Notes: generated from the letters alone by a model not told the origin. 64,000 nucleotides of DNA from Lacticaseibacillus brantae DSM 23927 (GCF_001436115.1 NZ_AYZQ01000002.1:248001-312000), one strand, 5' to 3'; shown: positions 7,656 through 16,181, numbered from the stretch's first letter. Numbers and translations: made by a program.

Positions 7656-9402
7656 CCTGAATAAGCGGTTCGCTTTTTTGAATTTGGCTTTCAAAATATT
7701 GCCGGTATAACGGATGAGTTTGCAAGAGCTTGGCATGGGTCCCGGCACCACTGATACGCCCATTTTCAATGAAATAAATTTGATTGGCATCCATGATGGT
7801 ATTGATGCGGTGGGCAATCACGAGCGTTGTGCGATTTGCCATCAAATCGCGGAGGGTGGCCTGAACGGTTTGCTCGGATTGGGGGTCCAAGCTCGCCGTG
7901 GCCTCATCGAGCATGAGAATTTTGGGATTACGCAAGAACGCTCTGGCAATTGTTAAGCGTTGCTGCTGGCCGCCAGAAACGGCCATCCCACTGTCACCGA
8001 CAATGGTTTCAAGTTGGTGCGGCATCGCTTGGACGAAATCCTTGGCGGACGCTTGGGCGAGGGCCTGCCAAATTTGGTCATCAGTGACGGTCGTCTTCAG
8101 GCCATAGGTCAGATTATAGCGAATGCTACCAGAGATTATGGCATTGCCTTGGCCGACCAAGCCCAATTGTTGGCGCCAGTTAATAAGATTGATATCAGCG
8201 ATATCAGTGTTGCCAATGGTGATTTTGCCTTGGTCGGGCGCGTAGAAGCGTTCCAGTAAGTTGAAAATGGTCGTTTTACCGCTACCGGATGGCCCAACAA
8301 AAGCGATAGTTTCATTGGGTTTAGCTGTAAATGATAAATCATGCAGCACTTCTTGGCCATCAGGGTAGGTAAAACTTAGGTGGCTGGCGACTAAGTCCTG
8401 TCCGGCCACGTCAATCGGCATGCCACTTGTGGTATCTTCTTCAGCCACGGCCATGAGGGCTTGAATTTGGTCAGTAGACCCGCTAGCTTTCGCCACATCA
8501 GTCATAAATTGGCCCAAATTGGTAAATGGTACAATCAATTGAATCATGTACATCAAGAAGGCCATCAAGGTCCCCGTATCCATTGTGCCCAGACTAATTC
8601 GATAAATCCCATATGCTAGAACTGAAATAACCAGCGCCAACATAATCACACTTGTGGTGGGGCCAACAACGGAATCGTATATTGCTTCTTTAACCCCAAG
8701 GCGATACAGCTTCTGCATTTGGTTGGCGCCACTTTCTTGTTCACGGTCAGTCGCGGTGGACGATTTGACCAGGCGGATTTTGCCGAGGACTTCACTGATG
8801 GAGGCATTCAAGCTGGCGAGTGCATCTTGGCGCCGATGGGCGATGTTTGATGATAGGCGAAAAATCGGCAATAAAATAATGACAATCAGCGGTACGGCAA
8901 CAAACATAATCAGGGTCATTTGGAGATCCATCATGATCATGAGACCTAAAGCGCCAATAAGTTGAAGCAGGGATGTTGCTGTGCGCGGCAGCGAGTCAGC
9001 CAGCAGGTTCTTGACTTGCATCGCGTCATTGGTAATCCGCGAGGGGATTTGGGCCGAGTGGTGGGCGTCCAGGGCAGGAACTGATAGGGCGAGTGCTTTC
9101 TGCCATAAGCGAATCCGCAGGCGATAGACCACGTCTTCACCAAATATCCCTAGGAAACTGCCAGACAGGGCGCCGAGTAGAATGCTGAAAACGAACAGAA
9201 CACCAACAAAGCTCAGTAATTGAAGATTGACACCACGGGCGATGCGGTTGAGAAATGATTTGGCGAGCAAAGGCACCCACAGTTGCAAACCAACCGCGAC
9301 GGCGCCAAACAGGAGCCCGAACCAAAGATTGCGATACTTCGGTTTGATGAGCCTGATGAGGCCGATAAACTGGCCAATGTTGAATTTAGATGTATGGGCC
9401 AT
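7645..9402 (-). CDS. ABC exporter, fused membrane and ATPase domains
   Basis: The frame extends upstream to 9510, but AAGGAGGAAGGGT directly before the ATG at 9402 fixes the start, giving 585 residues. Residues 15-310 form a six-helix exporter membrane domain. The nucleotide-binding domain follows with Walker A GPSGSGKTT (370-378), signature VSGGQQQ near 477, Walker B ILMLDEATASLD near 497 and the H-loop histidine in VIAHR. The layout is that of LmrA/MsbA-like half transporters that export lipids or drugs. It is the last gene of a leftward envelope operon, 16 bases after the acyltransferase-like gene, so a lipid substrate is plausible. Confidence 0.9.
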   Translation of the reverse strand: MAHTSKFNIGQFIGLIRLIKPKYRNLWFGLLFGAVAVGLQLWVPLLAKSFLNRIARGVNLQLLSFVGVLFVFSILLGALSGSFLGIFGEDVVYRLRIRLWQKALALSVPALDAHHSAQIPSRITNDAMQVKNLLADSLPRTATSLLQLIGALGLMIMMDLQMTLIMFVAVPLIVIILLPIFRLSSNIAHRRQDALASLNASISEVLGKIRLVKSSTATDREQESGANQMQKLYRLGVKEAIYDSVVGPTTSVIMLALVISVLAYGIYRISLGTMDTGTLMAFLMYMIQLIVPFTNLGQFMTDVAKASGSTDQIQALMAVAEEDTTSGMPIDVAGQDLVASHLSFTYPDGQEVLHDLSFTAKPNETIAFVGPSGSGKTTIFNLLERFYAPDQGKITIGNTDIADINLINWRQQLGLVGQGNAIISGSIRYNLTYGLKTTVTDDQIWQALAQASAKDFVQAMPHQLETIVGDSGMAVSGGQQQRLTIARAFLRNPKILMLDEATASLDPQSEQTVQATLRDLMANRTTLVIAHRINTIMDANQIYFIENGRISGAGTHAKLLQTHPLYRQYFESQIQKSEPLIQVSE

Positions 9403-9418
9403 ACCCTTCCTCCTTGCT

Positions 9419-10273
9419 TTAACCGCGCCAACCGGCGATGTCGCTGGGTGCAAATGTATAATCAAGTGGCACATGATAGGCTGCCTCATAGGCGGCTTTT
9501 TTCTGGGCATAGTCAGTTTGCATCATGGCTTGACTGTTGTGTTTGACGTCCAATGTGGCATTCGGGAACACTGGATCAAGCACATGCAGGCGATAGCGAA
9601 CCTGGTTGAAGCTGGCCGAGCCTCGTTCTGGTTTGCCCAGGTCAATGATTTCAATGAAAAATGAGATGATTGGCACGTTGAACATGGCAGCATAATAATA
9701 GGCGCCGCGTTGGGGCATTCGCGGTTTACGGTAGTTCAGCCACATTTCTTGTTCAGGATAAATTAGAATCGGTACCCCGTGGTCTAACTGCTCTTTGAGC
9801 AGCTTGGGAAAGTCGCGGCCCATATAGTTATACATATCCGCAATAGGGATGGTGTTGGAATATTTCATGAAGAAGCCGAGCATTCCTGTCATTTCAAAAT
9901 TCGTAATTTGACTGACAATCGCCATTTTCTTATAGCCGGCTTTATGAATCGCTAAGCGGACTGCCGTGTTCTCCAAGGGATTGAAATGGTTACTCGTGAT
10001 AATGCCTGCTTGGTTGAGTCCCTTGATTTTATCCAAGCCGATGATATCCGTCCGCCGATTGATTACTGGTGCCGCCCAGTCTGCTGCTTTCGTCGCCATG
10101 AGTGTTTTGACTTTATAGCCGCTCGTCTGCCGCAGACGCAAATAATTCTGAATGTCTTGGGCAATTTGCTTGCGATCAACCACAGGATCATTCACTTCAA
10201 CCTTGCGATGAAAGGCTTGATCGGCGACGGCTTGTTCAATGTTTTGGATGATTTGGTCTTTTGAATCAGGCAT
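9419..10273 (-). CDS. PlsC-like acyltransferase with HX4E motif
   Basis: The 284-residue protein matches the lysophospholipid acyltransferase layout: TSNHFNPLENTA (block I, near residue 95), a middle block FFMKYSNTIPIAD and block III ILIYPEQEMW near 173. Block I is unusual, reading H-x4-E in place of the usual H-x4-D. It may acylate a glycerol phosphate or a glycolipid. It has no clear membrane helix. Its start overlaps the stop of the GT8 gene by eight bases, so the two are coupled. Catalytic competence is uncertain because of the altered acid residue. Confidence 0.72.
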   Translation of the reverse strand: MPDSKDQIIQNIEQAVADQAFHRKVEVNDPVVDRKQIAQDIQNYLRLRQTSGYKVKTLMATKAADWAAPVINRRTDIIGLDKIKGLNQAGIITSNHFNPLENTAVRLAIHKAGYKKMAIVSQITNFEMTGMLGFFMKYSNTIPIADMYNYMGRDFPKLLKEQLDHGVPILIYPEQEMWLNYRKPRMPQRGAYYYAAMFNVPIISFFIEIIDLGKPERGSASFNQVRYRLHVLDPVFPNATLDVKHNSQAMMQTDYAQKKAAYEAAYHVPLDYTFAPSDIAGWRG

Positions 10274-11222
10274 TGGCGTTTTGTTCGGCTAGGACAGTGC
10301 GAAGCGTGGGCTGGGTTGTGTCATTGGTTAATTGGACAGCGGTGGCCATCAACCGAGCGATTTTTTGATCGTTTTGCTGATGGTCGGCGTCAGTCGTTCC
10401 ACGTAACTGTGATTCTAAGACATCATAATACGAGGTTTGCTTCGCTGTCCGCCAGAATTCATCAGCAAAAGGGACATCTCGATATTGCCAAGGTTTCTCA
10501 AACAAATTGTAATGGACCAGCCGAGCCGGGTGGAAATTGGCCGGCATAACAGCCGTTTCAAGATTCCATTCCATTGGCAATTGATAAAGGTCATCTTTGG
10601 CGAGGGCATTAATATAATCTTGGTCTGGGGCAATCAAGGTGAAATGATATGTCGTCAACAATTGCAGGAAGGTATCCGTGAAATGCGTGTCGCGGAATTT
10701 CTTCAAATCCATCAACAAGATGCCTGAATTGACGTACAGGTGGGGATTGATGCCGACGACTTGGGCCGCATAAGCCGATACGGTCGGATCGGTGGCAATA
10801 AAGCGATCATTAGCGGCGCCAACGAGCGCGCCCAGCAAATCGATGTCATACAGTTTGGCGATATCATCGCGGACGAGAATATCAGCATCCAGGTAGATTG
10901 CTTTATCGAATTCGGGGAACATGTCGGCGATGAACAACCGATAGTAAATCGTGAGCGTCACGTAGTCCGCACGTAATTTATTTTGGTCATTGTCGAAGCG
11001 CTCGCTAAAGCGTTCTTCAAGAGGGATAAAGCTGATTGAAACATTCTCCGTTGCCAATTGGCCCAATTGTTCTTGATTGTCAGCGGAGAGTTCTTGGTAC
11101 AACACCATTAATTGATAGTGGTTGGTTGACGCCGCGTGGTTAATCAATGATTGCATTGCTACTGCTAGACTGGCAGCGTATTGGTCATTAACTGAGAAAA
11201 AGATTGGAATATTAGTTGGCAT
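10266..11222 (-). CDS. Glycosyltransferase family 8
   Basis: This 318-residue GT8 enzyme starts with IPIFFSVNDQYAASLAVAMQSL, has the DxD motif in AIYLDADIL (D112, D114) and the YVNSGILLMDL and APDQDYIN segments typical of the family. It should transfer glucose or galactose to an envelope acceptor. The gene lies between two acyltransferase-like genes in one leftward operon (18 bases after the first, eight-base overlap with the second). That context suggests glycolipid or lipoteichoic acid anchor modification. Confidence 0.87.
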   Translation of the reverse strand: MPTNIPIFFSVNDQYAASLAVAMQSLINHAASTNHYQLMVLYQELSADNQEQLGQLATENVSISFIPLEERFSERFDNDQNKLRADYVTLTIYYRLFIADMFPEFDKAIYLDADILVRDDIAKLYDIDLLGALVGAANDRFIATDPTVSAYAAQVVGINPHLYVNSGILLMDLKKFRDTHFTDTFLQLLTTYHFTLIAPDQDYINALAKDDLYQLPMEWNLETAVMPANFHPARLVHYNLFEKPWQYRDVPFADEFWRTAKQTSYYDVLESQLRGTTDADHQQNDQKIARLMATAVQLTNDTTQPTLRTVLAEQNANA

Positions 11223-11240
11223 AATAGTGCTCCTTGGACA

Positions 11241-12002
11241 TTAGATTTGTTGGTAGTGAATGTATTCATATGTATTGTTTTGGCTGCGTTGAACCATGCA
11301 GTCGTGAATCGTCGTTTGCAAGGCTCGCTGCCGCGCTTTTGGTGGTAAGGACTCGTCAGGGTAGAACGGGCCATCCACATAAATTGTCGCCCGCGGTCGC
11401 CGATGCCAACGTGAATGCTGATAAGTGGTTGTCATACAAAAAACTGGGGCCGGTGTTTCAATGGGATAGCGGAATGCTCCTGTGGCAAAAGGTCGAATGG
11501 TCGTGGCATAGGGCCAAACATGTGCTTCTGGATAGATAAATAAAGCTTGCTGATTTGTGATTGTACCCGTCACAGCTTTCAGGAACGGCCGATATTGATG
11601 GAGATTTCCTGGAATAGGAATGACGCCGCCCAACGGCAACAGTGAACCGATGATCGGCAGCTTAAGATTCACCGGTGCGATCAAGACACGCGGCCGCTTG
11701 GTTAGCCAAAATGGCACGAAGACATCGCCGACTGGCGACGTGTGGTTGCCATAGATATACATGCCTTGGCCACGGAACGGCGCGAGCACTGACTTGTTTT
11801 CAATCTTAGTATGGAAAATCCAGCGACAAATGGGTGTCGCAGCGCATTTAACTAAGCTTTGTAGCAGGTGACTAGCCGCATTGAAGGTAGCTGATCGCTG
11901 GTAGCGGTAATCGGGAGGTAATTGATAGTCTTGGTGTTTAGTGATGACGATGTCGTCAGTGAGTTGATGGTAGAACATCGTCTTTTGCGCTTTGGGCCGC
12001 AT
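11241..12002 (-). CDS. PlsC-like acyltransferase with HX5D motif
   Basis: The 253-residue protein shows a lysophospholipid-acyltransferase pattern: YIYGNHTSPVGDVFVP (block I), GGVIPIPGN (block II) and ALFIYPEAHVWPY (block III). Block I has five residues between His and Asp, one more than usual. It shares block III style (YPE-x-x-x-W) with the gene at 9419, so the pair may form a subfamily. It is the first gene of the leftward operon acyltransferase, GT8, acyltransferase, ABC exporter. The product is probably a peripheral membrane enzyme of lipid or glycolipid acylation. Confidence 0.7.
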   Translation of the reverse strand: MRPKAQKTMFYHQLTDDIVITKHQDYQLPPDYRYQRSATFNAASHLLQSLVKCAATPICRWIFHTKIENKSVLAPFRGQGMYIYGNHTSPVGDVFVPFWLTKRPRVLIAPVNLKLPIIGSLLPLGGVIPIPGNLHQYRPFLKAVTGTITNQQALFIYPEAHVWPYATTIRPFATGAFRYPIETPAPVFCMTTTYQHSRWHRRPRATIYVDGPFYPDESLPPKARQRALQTTIHDCMVQRSQNNTYEYIHYQQI

Positions 12003-12095
12003 TTTACCCCTCCCTTCATCCTCAGCCTCTTAGAAGTTTAGCATTAATTACAATATTTGTGACCCTTATTAATGAAGCAATGTCTACTGGGATTG

Positions 12096-12123
12096 TTGAA
12101 AAGCCGTTAAAGACGCGTATACT
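12096..12123 (+). promoter_or_regulatory. Promoter
   Basis: TTGAAA (12096-12101), 16-base spacer, TATACT (12118-12123), 35 bases upstream of the start codon at 12158. Confidence 0.55.
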
Positions 12124-12157
12124 AGACAGAATTACAAACAATGAATAGGAGATTATG

Positions 12158-12790
12158 ATGAAAAACGTCTTAATTTTAGGGGCCAGTGGCCAAATTGCAC
12201 AGATGGTAACTGATGAGTTGAAAGACAAAGTCAATTTGACCCTGTTTGTTCGAAGCCCCCAGAAGTTGATTGGTAGTAAAGAACCAGCAACAATTGTTCA
12301 AGGAGACGCCCTGAACGTCGACGAGCTGACGGCAGCCATGAAAGGCCAAGACTTAGTGTATTCCAACCTTGGGCCTGATCGCATGGCCGAAATGGCTAAG
12401 GTTGTAACCCAGGCGATGAATAACGCCGGCGTCAAACGACTCATCTGGGTCGCGACAGCTGGCATTTATGGTGAAGAGTCAACTGATGAGGGCTTGGCTC
12501 GGGCCACCCAAATTTTCGGGGCTTATGATGACCCGAGTTCGTATTTCGGGGATGAACGGGTCGGTGCTGACTACATCGATCAAGCGGCTGACATTAATGC
12601 CACCATTATTCGGCCCAATGCGCTCACTAACGCCGATGTGCTCGAGAACGTTGTTGTTGATGGCCGCAATGACCGAATTCGCCCAAGCGCCCAGCCAATT
12701 TCGCGCAAGACCGTGGCGCATTTCATCAGCCAATTAATTCTTGATGACACTCAGTACCAGAATGATTCCATTGCCATTAGTCAAGGTTAA
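12158..12790 (+). CDS. NAD(P)-binding NmrA/SDR-like protein
   Basis: The ATG at 12158 is preferred over 12155 because of spacing from TAGGAG. The 210-residue protein has the N-terminal dinucleotide-binding motif GASGQIAQ and a FVRSPQKL segment that suits NADP(H). WVATAGIYGE and the IRPNALT strand fit atypical SDR or NAD(P)H-binding proteins such as NmrA-like regulators and YwnB-like reductases. No YxxxK pair is evident, so it may sense redox cofactors rather than catalyse. It resembles the N-terminal domain of the convergent Sir2 fusion protein downstream. Confidence 0.8.
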   Translation: MKNVLILGASGQIAQMVTDELKDKVNLTLFVRSPQKLIGSKEPATIVQGDALNVDELTAAMKGQDLVYSNLGPDRMAEMAKVVTQAMNNAGVKRLIWVATAGIYGEESTDEGLARATQIFGAYDDPSSYFGDERVGADYIDQAADINATIIRPNALTNADVLENVVVDGRNDRIRPSAQPISRKTVAHFISQLILDDTQYQNDSIAISQG

Positions 12791-12796
12791 GACCCA

Positions 12797-12844
12797 AAAA
12801 AGAGATTGTGAGGACCCAGTACGGGTGTCACAATCTCTTTTTTT
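12797..12844. terminator. Bidirectional terminator between convergent genes
   Basis: AAAAGAGATTGTGA pairs with TCACAATCTCTTTT around an inner GACCC/GGGT stem. The sequence is closely related to the terminator at 5187. Confidence 0.8.
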
Positions 12845-12850
12845 ACATGG

Positions 12851-14191
12851 TTAGGCGAAATTCTTCAAAACTTCGTCAGCTGTTGCATGAATATTGAGCG
12901 TGGCTTGGCGGTCAAATTCAGTTGCAGCAGGGTTGATTTGAACCAATGGTACCTGTGTATTGACGCGGTCATAATAACCATTTGAGCCAATGACCAACAC
13001 CATATCGGCTTGATCCATCCACTGCATGGCGTTTTGAATCGCGTTTTGCGAAGTTCCGATATGATGATAGGTTGGACCGGGCGAAATTAGACTTCCGTCG
13101 ACAGGGCAGTAAGGTACACCGCCTTGATTCAAGGTATTGATGTCATACTGGTGCCCATTCTCGATGCAGTGGTTGTCGTTGAAACTATACCAAATATCTG
13201 CCACCTTGTTGTTGCCGGCCAACTCGTGCAGGTAGTCAACATTAGTTGTCACCACAGCATCGAGATGTCCTGTTTGTTCCAACTTGGCTAGCGCTTTGTG
13301 GGCAATCGTCGGCCCGTTTTGGAAGATGGGGCCGAGAAAATTTTTGTGCATGGCCTGATAGAACTCTTCTGGGCGTGCTTTGAGGTTGGCTTTTGAGGAA
13401 ATCAGAGCGCTGGTCGCGTGGGAAGTGTGCATAAGATCATTAATTCCCGCGGACGTTGAAATGCCGGCCCCGGTGAGGGCGACAATGTGATGATGGCTGT
13501 TAATGAGTTCAGTCAGTTGATTAATCTGTTCATTTAATGTGTGCATGTTCATGCCTTCTTGCATAAAAGGATAAGGTGAATCGCCGTCGGTCCCAGGTTC
13601 AGACAGACCAATTGAGCCGCGGTTGGCCAAATCTGGTTGATTGATTAACTTAATGATGTAGTCCGCGATACTTGCTCGGGTGATGACGGTGCCGCGGAAG
13701 GTCTCACCTTTAACGGTGGTCTCGTAATTAATTTCGGGCCGATTAGACATCCACGCTGGCCGCAGGATGGTGTAGTTGATATCAGAAGTTTCAATCAAGC
13801 GAGCCGCTTCCTTAAAGTCGGTCAAGCCAAACGAGGCATTCCATTCGCCGAATTTACCAGGGACTTCATCATAAATTCCCAGACCAAGAATAAAGATGAG
13901 TCGAGACACGTGATTTTTGTGCATCGCCGAAACAATGGGCTCGACAAATGACGCGAGTGGCCCGCCAAGGCCAACGACAACAATATCTTGATCGACGAAA
14001 GTATCATCTAAGTCAGTTTGAGAAGTTGCATCGCCTTCAAAGATTGAGACCGGTGCTTTAATATTGCGCGTATCGATTCGACTCGCGTTTCGCAAAAAGA
14101 GGGTCAAATGCACATCGAAATTGTCTTTTAATTGATCTGTTAAAACCCGCATGGTGGCGCCGTTAGCGCCGATGAGAATGACATTAGTCAT
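12851..14191 (-). CDS. Fusion of NmrA-like NAD(P)-binding domain and Sir2 (sirtuin) domain
   Basis: The ATG at 14191 is used, giving 446 residues. Residues 1-200 are an NmrA/SDR-like Rossmann domain (VILIGANGATM, VGLGGPLASF, ILRPAWMSNRP). Residues 216-446 are a sirtuin: ALTGAGISTSAGIND (239-252) matches GAGxSxxSGIPDF, TTNVDYLHELAG (315-326) matches TQNIDxLHxxAG, and IGSNG and QINPAATEFD follow. The catalytic His of classical sirtuins is not where expected (IWYSFNDNHC), and the zinc site is degenerate (CPVDGSLISPG keeps one of its usual cysteines). It overlaps the TetR gene stop by eight bases. An internal ATG (13546) with AAGAAGG upstream could also make the sirtuin alone. Function is unknown. 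Confidence 0.8.
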   Translation of the reverse strand: MTNVILIGANGATMRVLTDQLKDNFDVHLTLFLRNASRIDTRNIKAPVSIFEGDATSQTDLDDTFVDQDIVVVGLGGPLASFVEPIVSAMHKNHVSRLIFILGLGIYDEVPGKFGEWNASFGLTDFKEAARLIETSDINYTILRPAWMSNRPEINYETTVKGETFRGTVITRASIADYIIKLINQPDLANRGSIGLSEPGTDGDSPYPFMQEGMNMHTLNEQINQLTELINSHHHIVALTGAGISTSAGINDLMHTSHATSALISSKANLKARPEEFYQAMHKNFLGPIFQNGPTIAHKALAKLEQTGHLDAVVTTNVDYLHELAGNNKVADIWYSFNDNHCIENGHQYDINTLNQGGVPYCPVDGSLISPGPTYHHIGTSQNAIQNAMQWMDQADMVLVIGSNGYYDRVNTQVPLVQINPAATEFDRQATLNIHATADEVLKNFA

Positions 14192-14774
14192 GATCTTCCT
14201 CCAATAAAATTGCTCGCAGTGATAATTGTTTAATTTGTTCAAAAGGGACGTCAGCGCTGGTGTAGGCCCCATTTTGTAAGTCGATCAAATACTCAACGAC
14301 TGGCGCATAGGCATAGTTCAGCAATGCTTGATAGTCGGTAGCAAAAAAGGCATGCTGGGCGATGCCGTGGTTAACAAAAACTTCTAGTGACTCGAAACCA
14401 CGCATGGCTTCGGATTGCGGGATGGCCAGTTGTCGCAGGATTGCGGTTTGGCCGAATTCGCGAATGAGCAACAAGTCATCCAGATGCTCTTGCCCATAGG
14501 CGTAAACCAAATCGAGAAAGCGGCTGAGTTCTTGTTTCGGATTCCCTTCAACATCAATCGTTGTGATAGCTTTTGCAAGTCGTTGCTTCCGGTCCAAATA
14601 CAGGGACCGCAACATATCATCTTTGTCCGCGAAATACGTGTACAGGGTACCAGAGGCTATTCCCGCAGCTTTAGCGATTTTGCTCAGCGAGACCGCTGCC
14701 ACGCCTTGGCTCATGATAATTTCACTTGTGCTGTCAAGAATGCGTTGGCGCTTTTCGTCATCTTGTGGCCGCAT
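14184..14774 (-). CDS. TetR-family regulator
   Basis: The protein has 196 residues with a TetR helix-turn-helix at about residues 10-55 (RILDSTSEIIMSQGVAAVSLSKIAKAAG in two parts, then SGTLYTYFADKDDML). The C-terminal part is the ligand-binding and dimer region. Its stop overlaps the start of the NmrA-Sir2 fusion gene by eight bases, so both are translated together. A perfect palindrome 25 bases upstream of the start is the probable autoregulatory operator. Confidence 0.9.
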   Translation of the reverse strand: MRPQDDEKRQRILDSTSEIIMSQGVAAVSLSKIAKAAGIASGTLYTYFADKDDMLRSLYLDRKQRLAKAITTIDVEGNPKQELSRFLDLVYAYGQEHLDDLLLIREFGQTAILRQLAIPQSEAMRGFESLEVFVNHGIAQHAFFATDYQALLNYAYAPVVEYLIDLQNGAYTSADVPFEQIKQLSLRAILLEEDHD

Positions 14775-14798
14775 AAAAGACCTTCTTTTTGAGATTTT

Positions 14799-14818
14799 AA
14801 TTGATTAATCAATCAATT
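14799..14818. promoter_or_regulatory. Palindromic TetR operator candidate
   Basis: AATTGATTAATCAATCAATT contains the perfect 14-bp palindrome ATTGATTAATCAAT. It lies just upstream of the TetR start codon, a usual place for autoregulation. Confidence 0.6.
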
Positions 14819-14932
14819 ATGATGAGTATAGTCTGATTTAAACTAAATGCAAGCAAAATCGTTTGGGCCGTCATGATTGATATTTCTAAAATCTCTGACT
14901 ATATTGATTGTGATGGTAAAGGAGGGAGCTCA

Positions 14933-15103
14933 ATGCAAACATTCAAAGTTGGAGACGTCGTGCAGTTGCCACAAAAGCCGTGGCAAGGTGTGACAGGCGT
15001 TGTGGTTTTCTATGATGCCAAGCGCGATCAATATCTGGTCCGTATTGGGGCAACACAACAAGTTTACTTCAAGGCAGACGAAATCAGCTTGTTTAATCAA
15101 TAA
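14933..15103 (+). CDS. Small protein of 56 residues, SH3/KOW-like
   Basis: The ATG at 14933 follows AAAGGAGGGAG, which fixes the start; the frame is open from 14873. The 56-residue product (MQTFKVGDVVQLPQKPWQG...) is predicted to be a small beta-barrel: alternating hydrophobic strands, glycines at turns, and a VGDVVQL opening like SH3 or KOW domains. Function is unknown. It is monocistronic, with a strong terminator straight after the stop. Confidence 0.65.
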   Translation: MQTFKVGDVVQLPQKPWQGVTGVVVFYDAKRDQYLVRIGATQQVYFKADEISLFNQ

Positions 15104-15107
15104 GGAG

Positions 15108-15146
15108 ACACCTAGTTCGGTGGTTACGACCGACTAGGTGTTTTTG
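15108..15146 (+). terminator. Intrinsic terminator
   Basis: ACACCTAGTtCGGT pairs with ACCGaCTAGGTGT (one mismatch) and is followed by a T-run. Confidence 0.85.
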
Positions 15147-15213
15147 AGTGGTTGTTCGCTTCGGGTTATTGGCATGAATTGCGAAATCTTAATGCGACGC
15201 AAGTCATGAAAAA

Positions 15214-15261
15214 TGCTATATTGTAAATAAGTGAATGGCGGTCTGACGGGATTCTTTTAGT
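15214..15261 (+). promoter_or_regulatory. CRISPR array 1 leader with extended -10 promoter
   Basis: TG-C-TATATT (15214-15222) is an extended -10 box about 40 bases before the first repeat. The last 20 or so bases before repeat 1 (GGTCTGACGGGATT, then T-rich, then AGT) are almost identical to those before array 2, so they probably form the leader-end element recognised during spacer integration. Array transcription would be rightward. Confidence 0.6.
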
Positions 15262-16143
15262 GTATTCCCCGTGCATACGGGGGTGATCCTACAATCGAAA
15301 AGCATGGCAATATTGTGCTTGAGTATTCCCCGTGCATACGGGGGTGATCCCAACAACTATTGAAGAAATTTTGCGCCATAGCGGTATTCCCCGTGCATAC
15401 GGGGGTGATCCTGACATGGATATTTTGTTGAACAAGGTTTTGGAGTATTCCCCGTGCATACGGGGGTGATCCCAATGACGCGACACATAAGGGCGTAACA
15501 ATCGTGTATTCCCCGTGCATACGGGGGTGATCCCGTAATAGCAATGACTCCCTGAATAATCAATGGGTATTCCCCGTGCATACGGGGGTGATCCCTATGA
15601 CTTCAATAAACGGAAAATGCAGAGCCTGTATTCCCCGTGCATACGGGGGTGATCCTTGACTTTGGTTTTTCGGCGTCAGTCTTGGGCGGTATTCCCCGTG
15701 CATACGGGGGTGATCCTATCCATCAAAGGGACGGTGGCTTTGTCGGCAAGTATTCCCCGTGCATACGGGGGTGATCCCATTCAAGCCATGATTGATTCAG
15801 TTGAAGCCTTGTATTCCCCGTGCATACGGGGGTGATCCCGACTTCAACAAGAACTTTGAACGTTACCTTGAGTATTCCCCGTGCATACGGGGGTGATCCC
15901 AAGCGATTAGGTAACCAGGTCATTTCCTATCTGTATTCCCTGTGCATACGGGGGTGATCCCTTGGATTTGATACCTGTGGTCTTGATGTAGTCGTATTCC
16001 CCGTGCATACGGGGGTGATCCTGGGGCGTATTTTTATGCCGCCGACTACACGGAGTATTCCCCGTGCATATGGGGGTGATCCTTGCACCTCCTCGGCAGT
16101 GGCGCGGTCCATTGTGTATTCCCCGTGTATACGGGGCTTTTTT
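15262..16143 (+). CRISPR. Type I-E CRISPR array 1: 15 repeats, 14 spacers
   Basis: The repeat is 28 bases, beginning GTATTCCCC, ending GGTGATCC, with a CCCCGT-GCAT-ACGGGG hairpin. Repeat starts are exactly 61 bases apart from 15262 to 16116, so all spacers are 33 bases. Repeats at 15933 and 16055 each have one C-to-T change. The last repeat (16116) has changed from its 13th base on and loses its 3' part, marking the trailer end on the right. The leader is on the left, and the array runs in the same direction as the cas genes. All 14 spacers begin with C or T. Confidence 0.98.
16121..16143 (+). terminator. Terminator formed from the last CRISPR repeat
   Basis: The final degenerate repeat keeps CCCCGT-GTAT-ACGGGG, and the lost GTGATCC tail is replaced by CTTTTTTA. 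This is a six-pair GC-rich hairpin followed by a T-run, that is, an intrinsic terminator at the end of the array transcript. A second hairpin (CCCAGCG/CGCTGGG, 16148-16167) follows. Confidence 0.6.
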
Positions 16144-16181
16144 ATTGCCCAGCGCCAAGTCGCTGGGGTGAGGCACACCAG

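Noticed and set aside
9403-9510. Upstream extension of the ABC exporter
   Set aside because: AAGGAGGAAGGG directly before the ATG at 9402 and normal family length favour the shorter form.
9227-9664. 145-codon forward frame across the ABC/acyltransferase border
   Set aside because: It lies antisense to two well-supported genes and has no ribosome binding site or known pattern.
12851-14191. Sir2 fusion as a known antiphage system (Sir2-HerA, ThsA, DSR)
   Set aside because: No HerA, SLOG, MoCo or other partner domains are present, and the neighbour is a TetR regulator; defence cannot be claimed.
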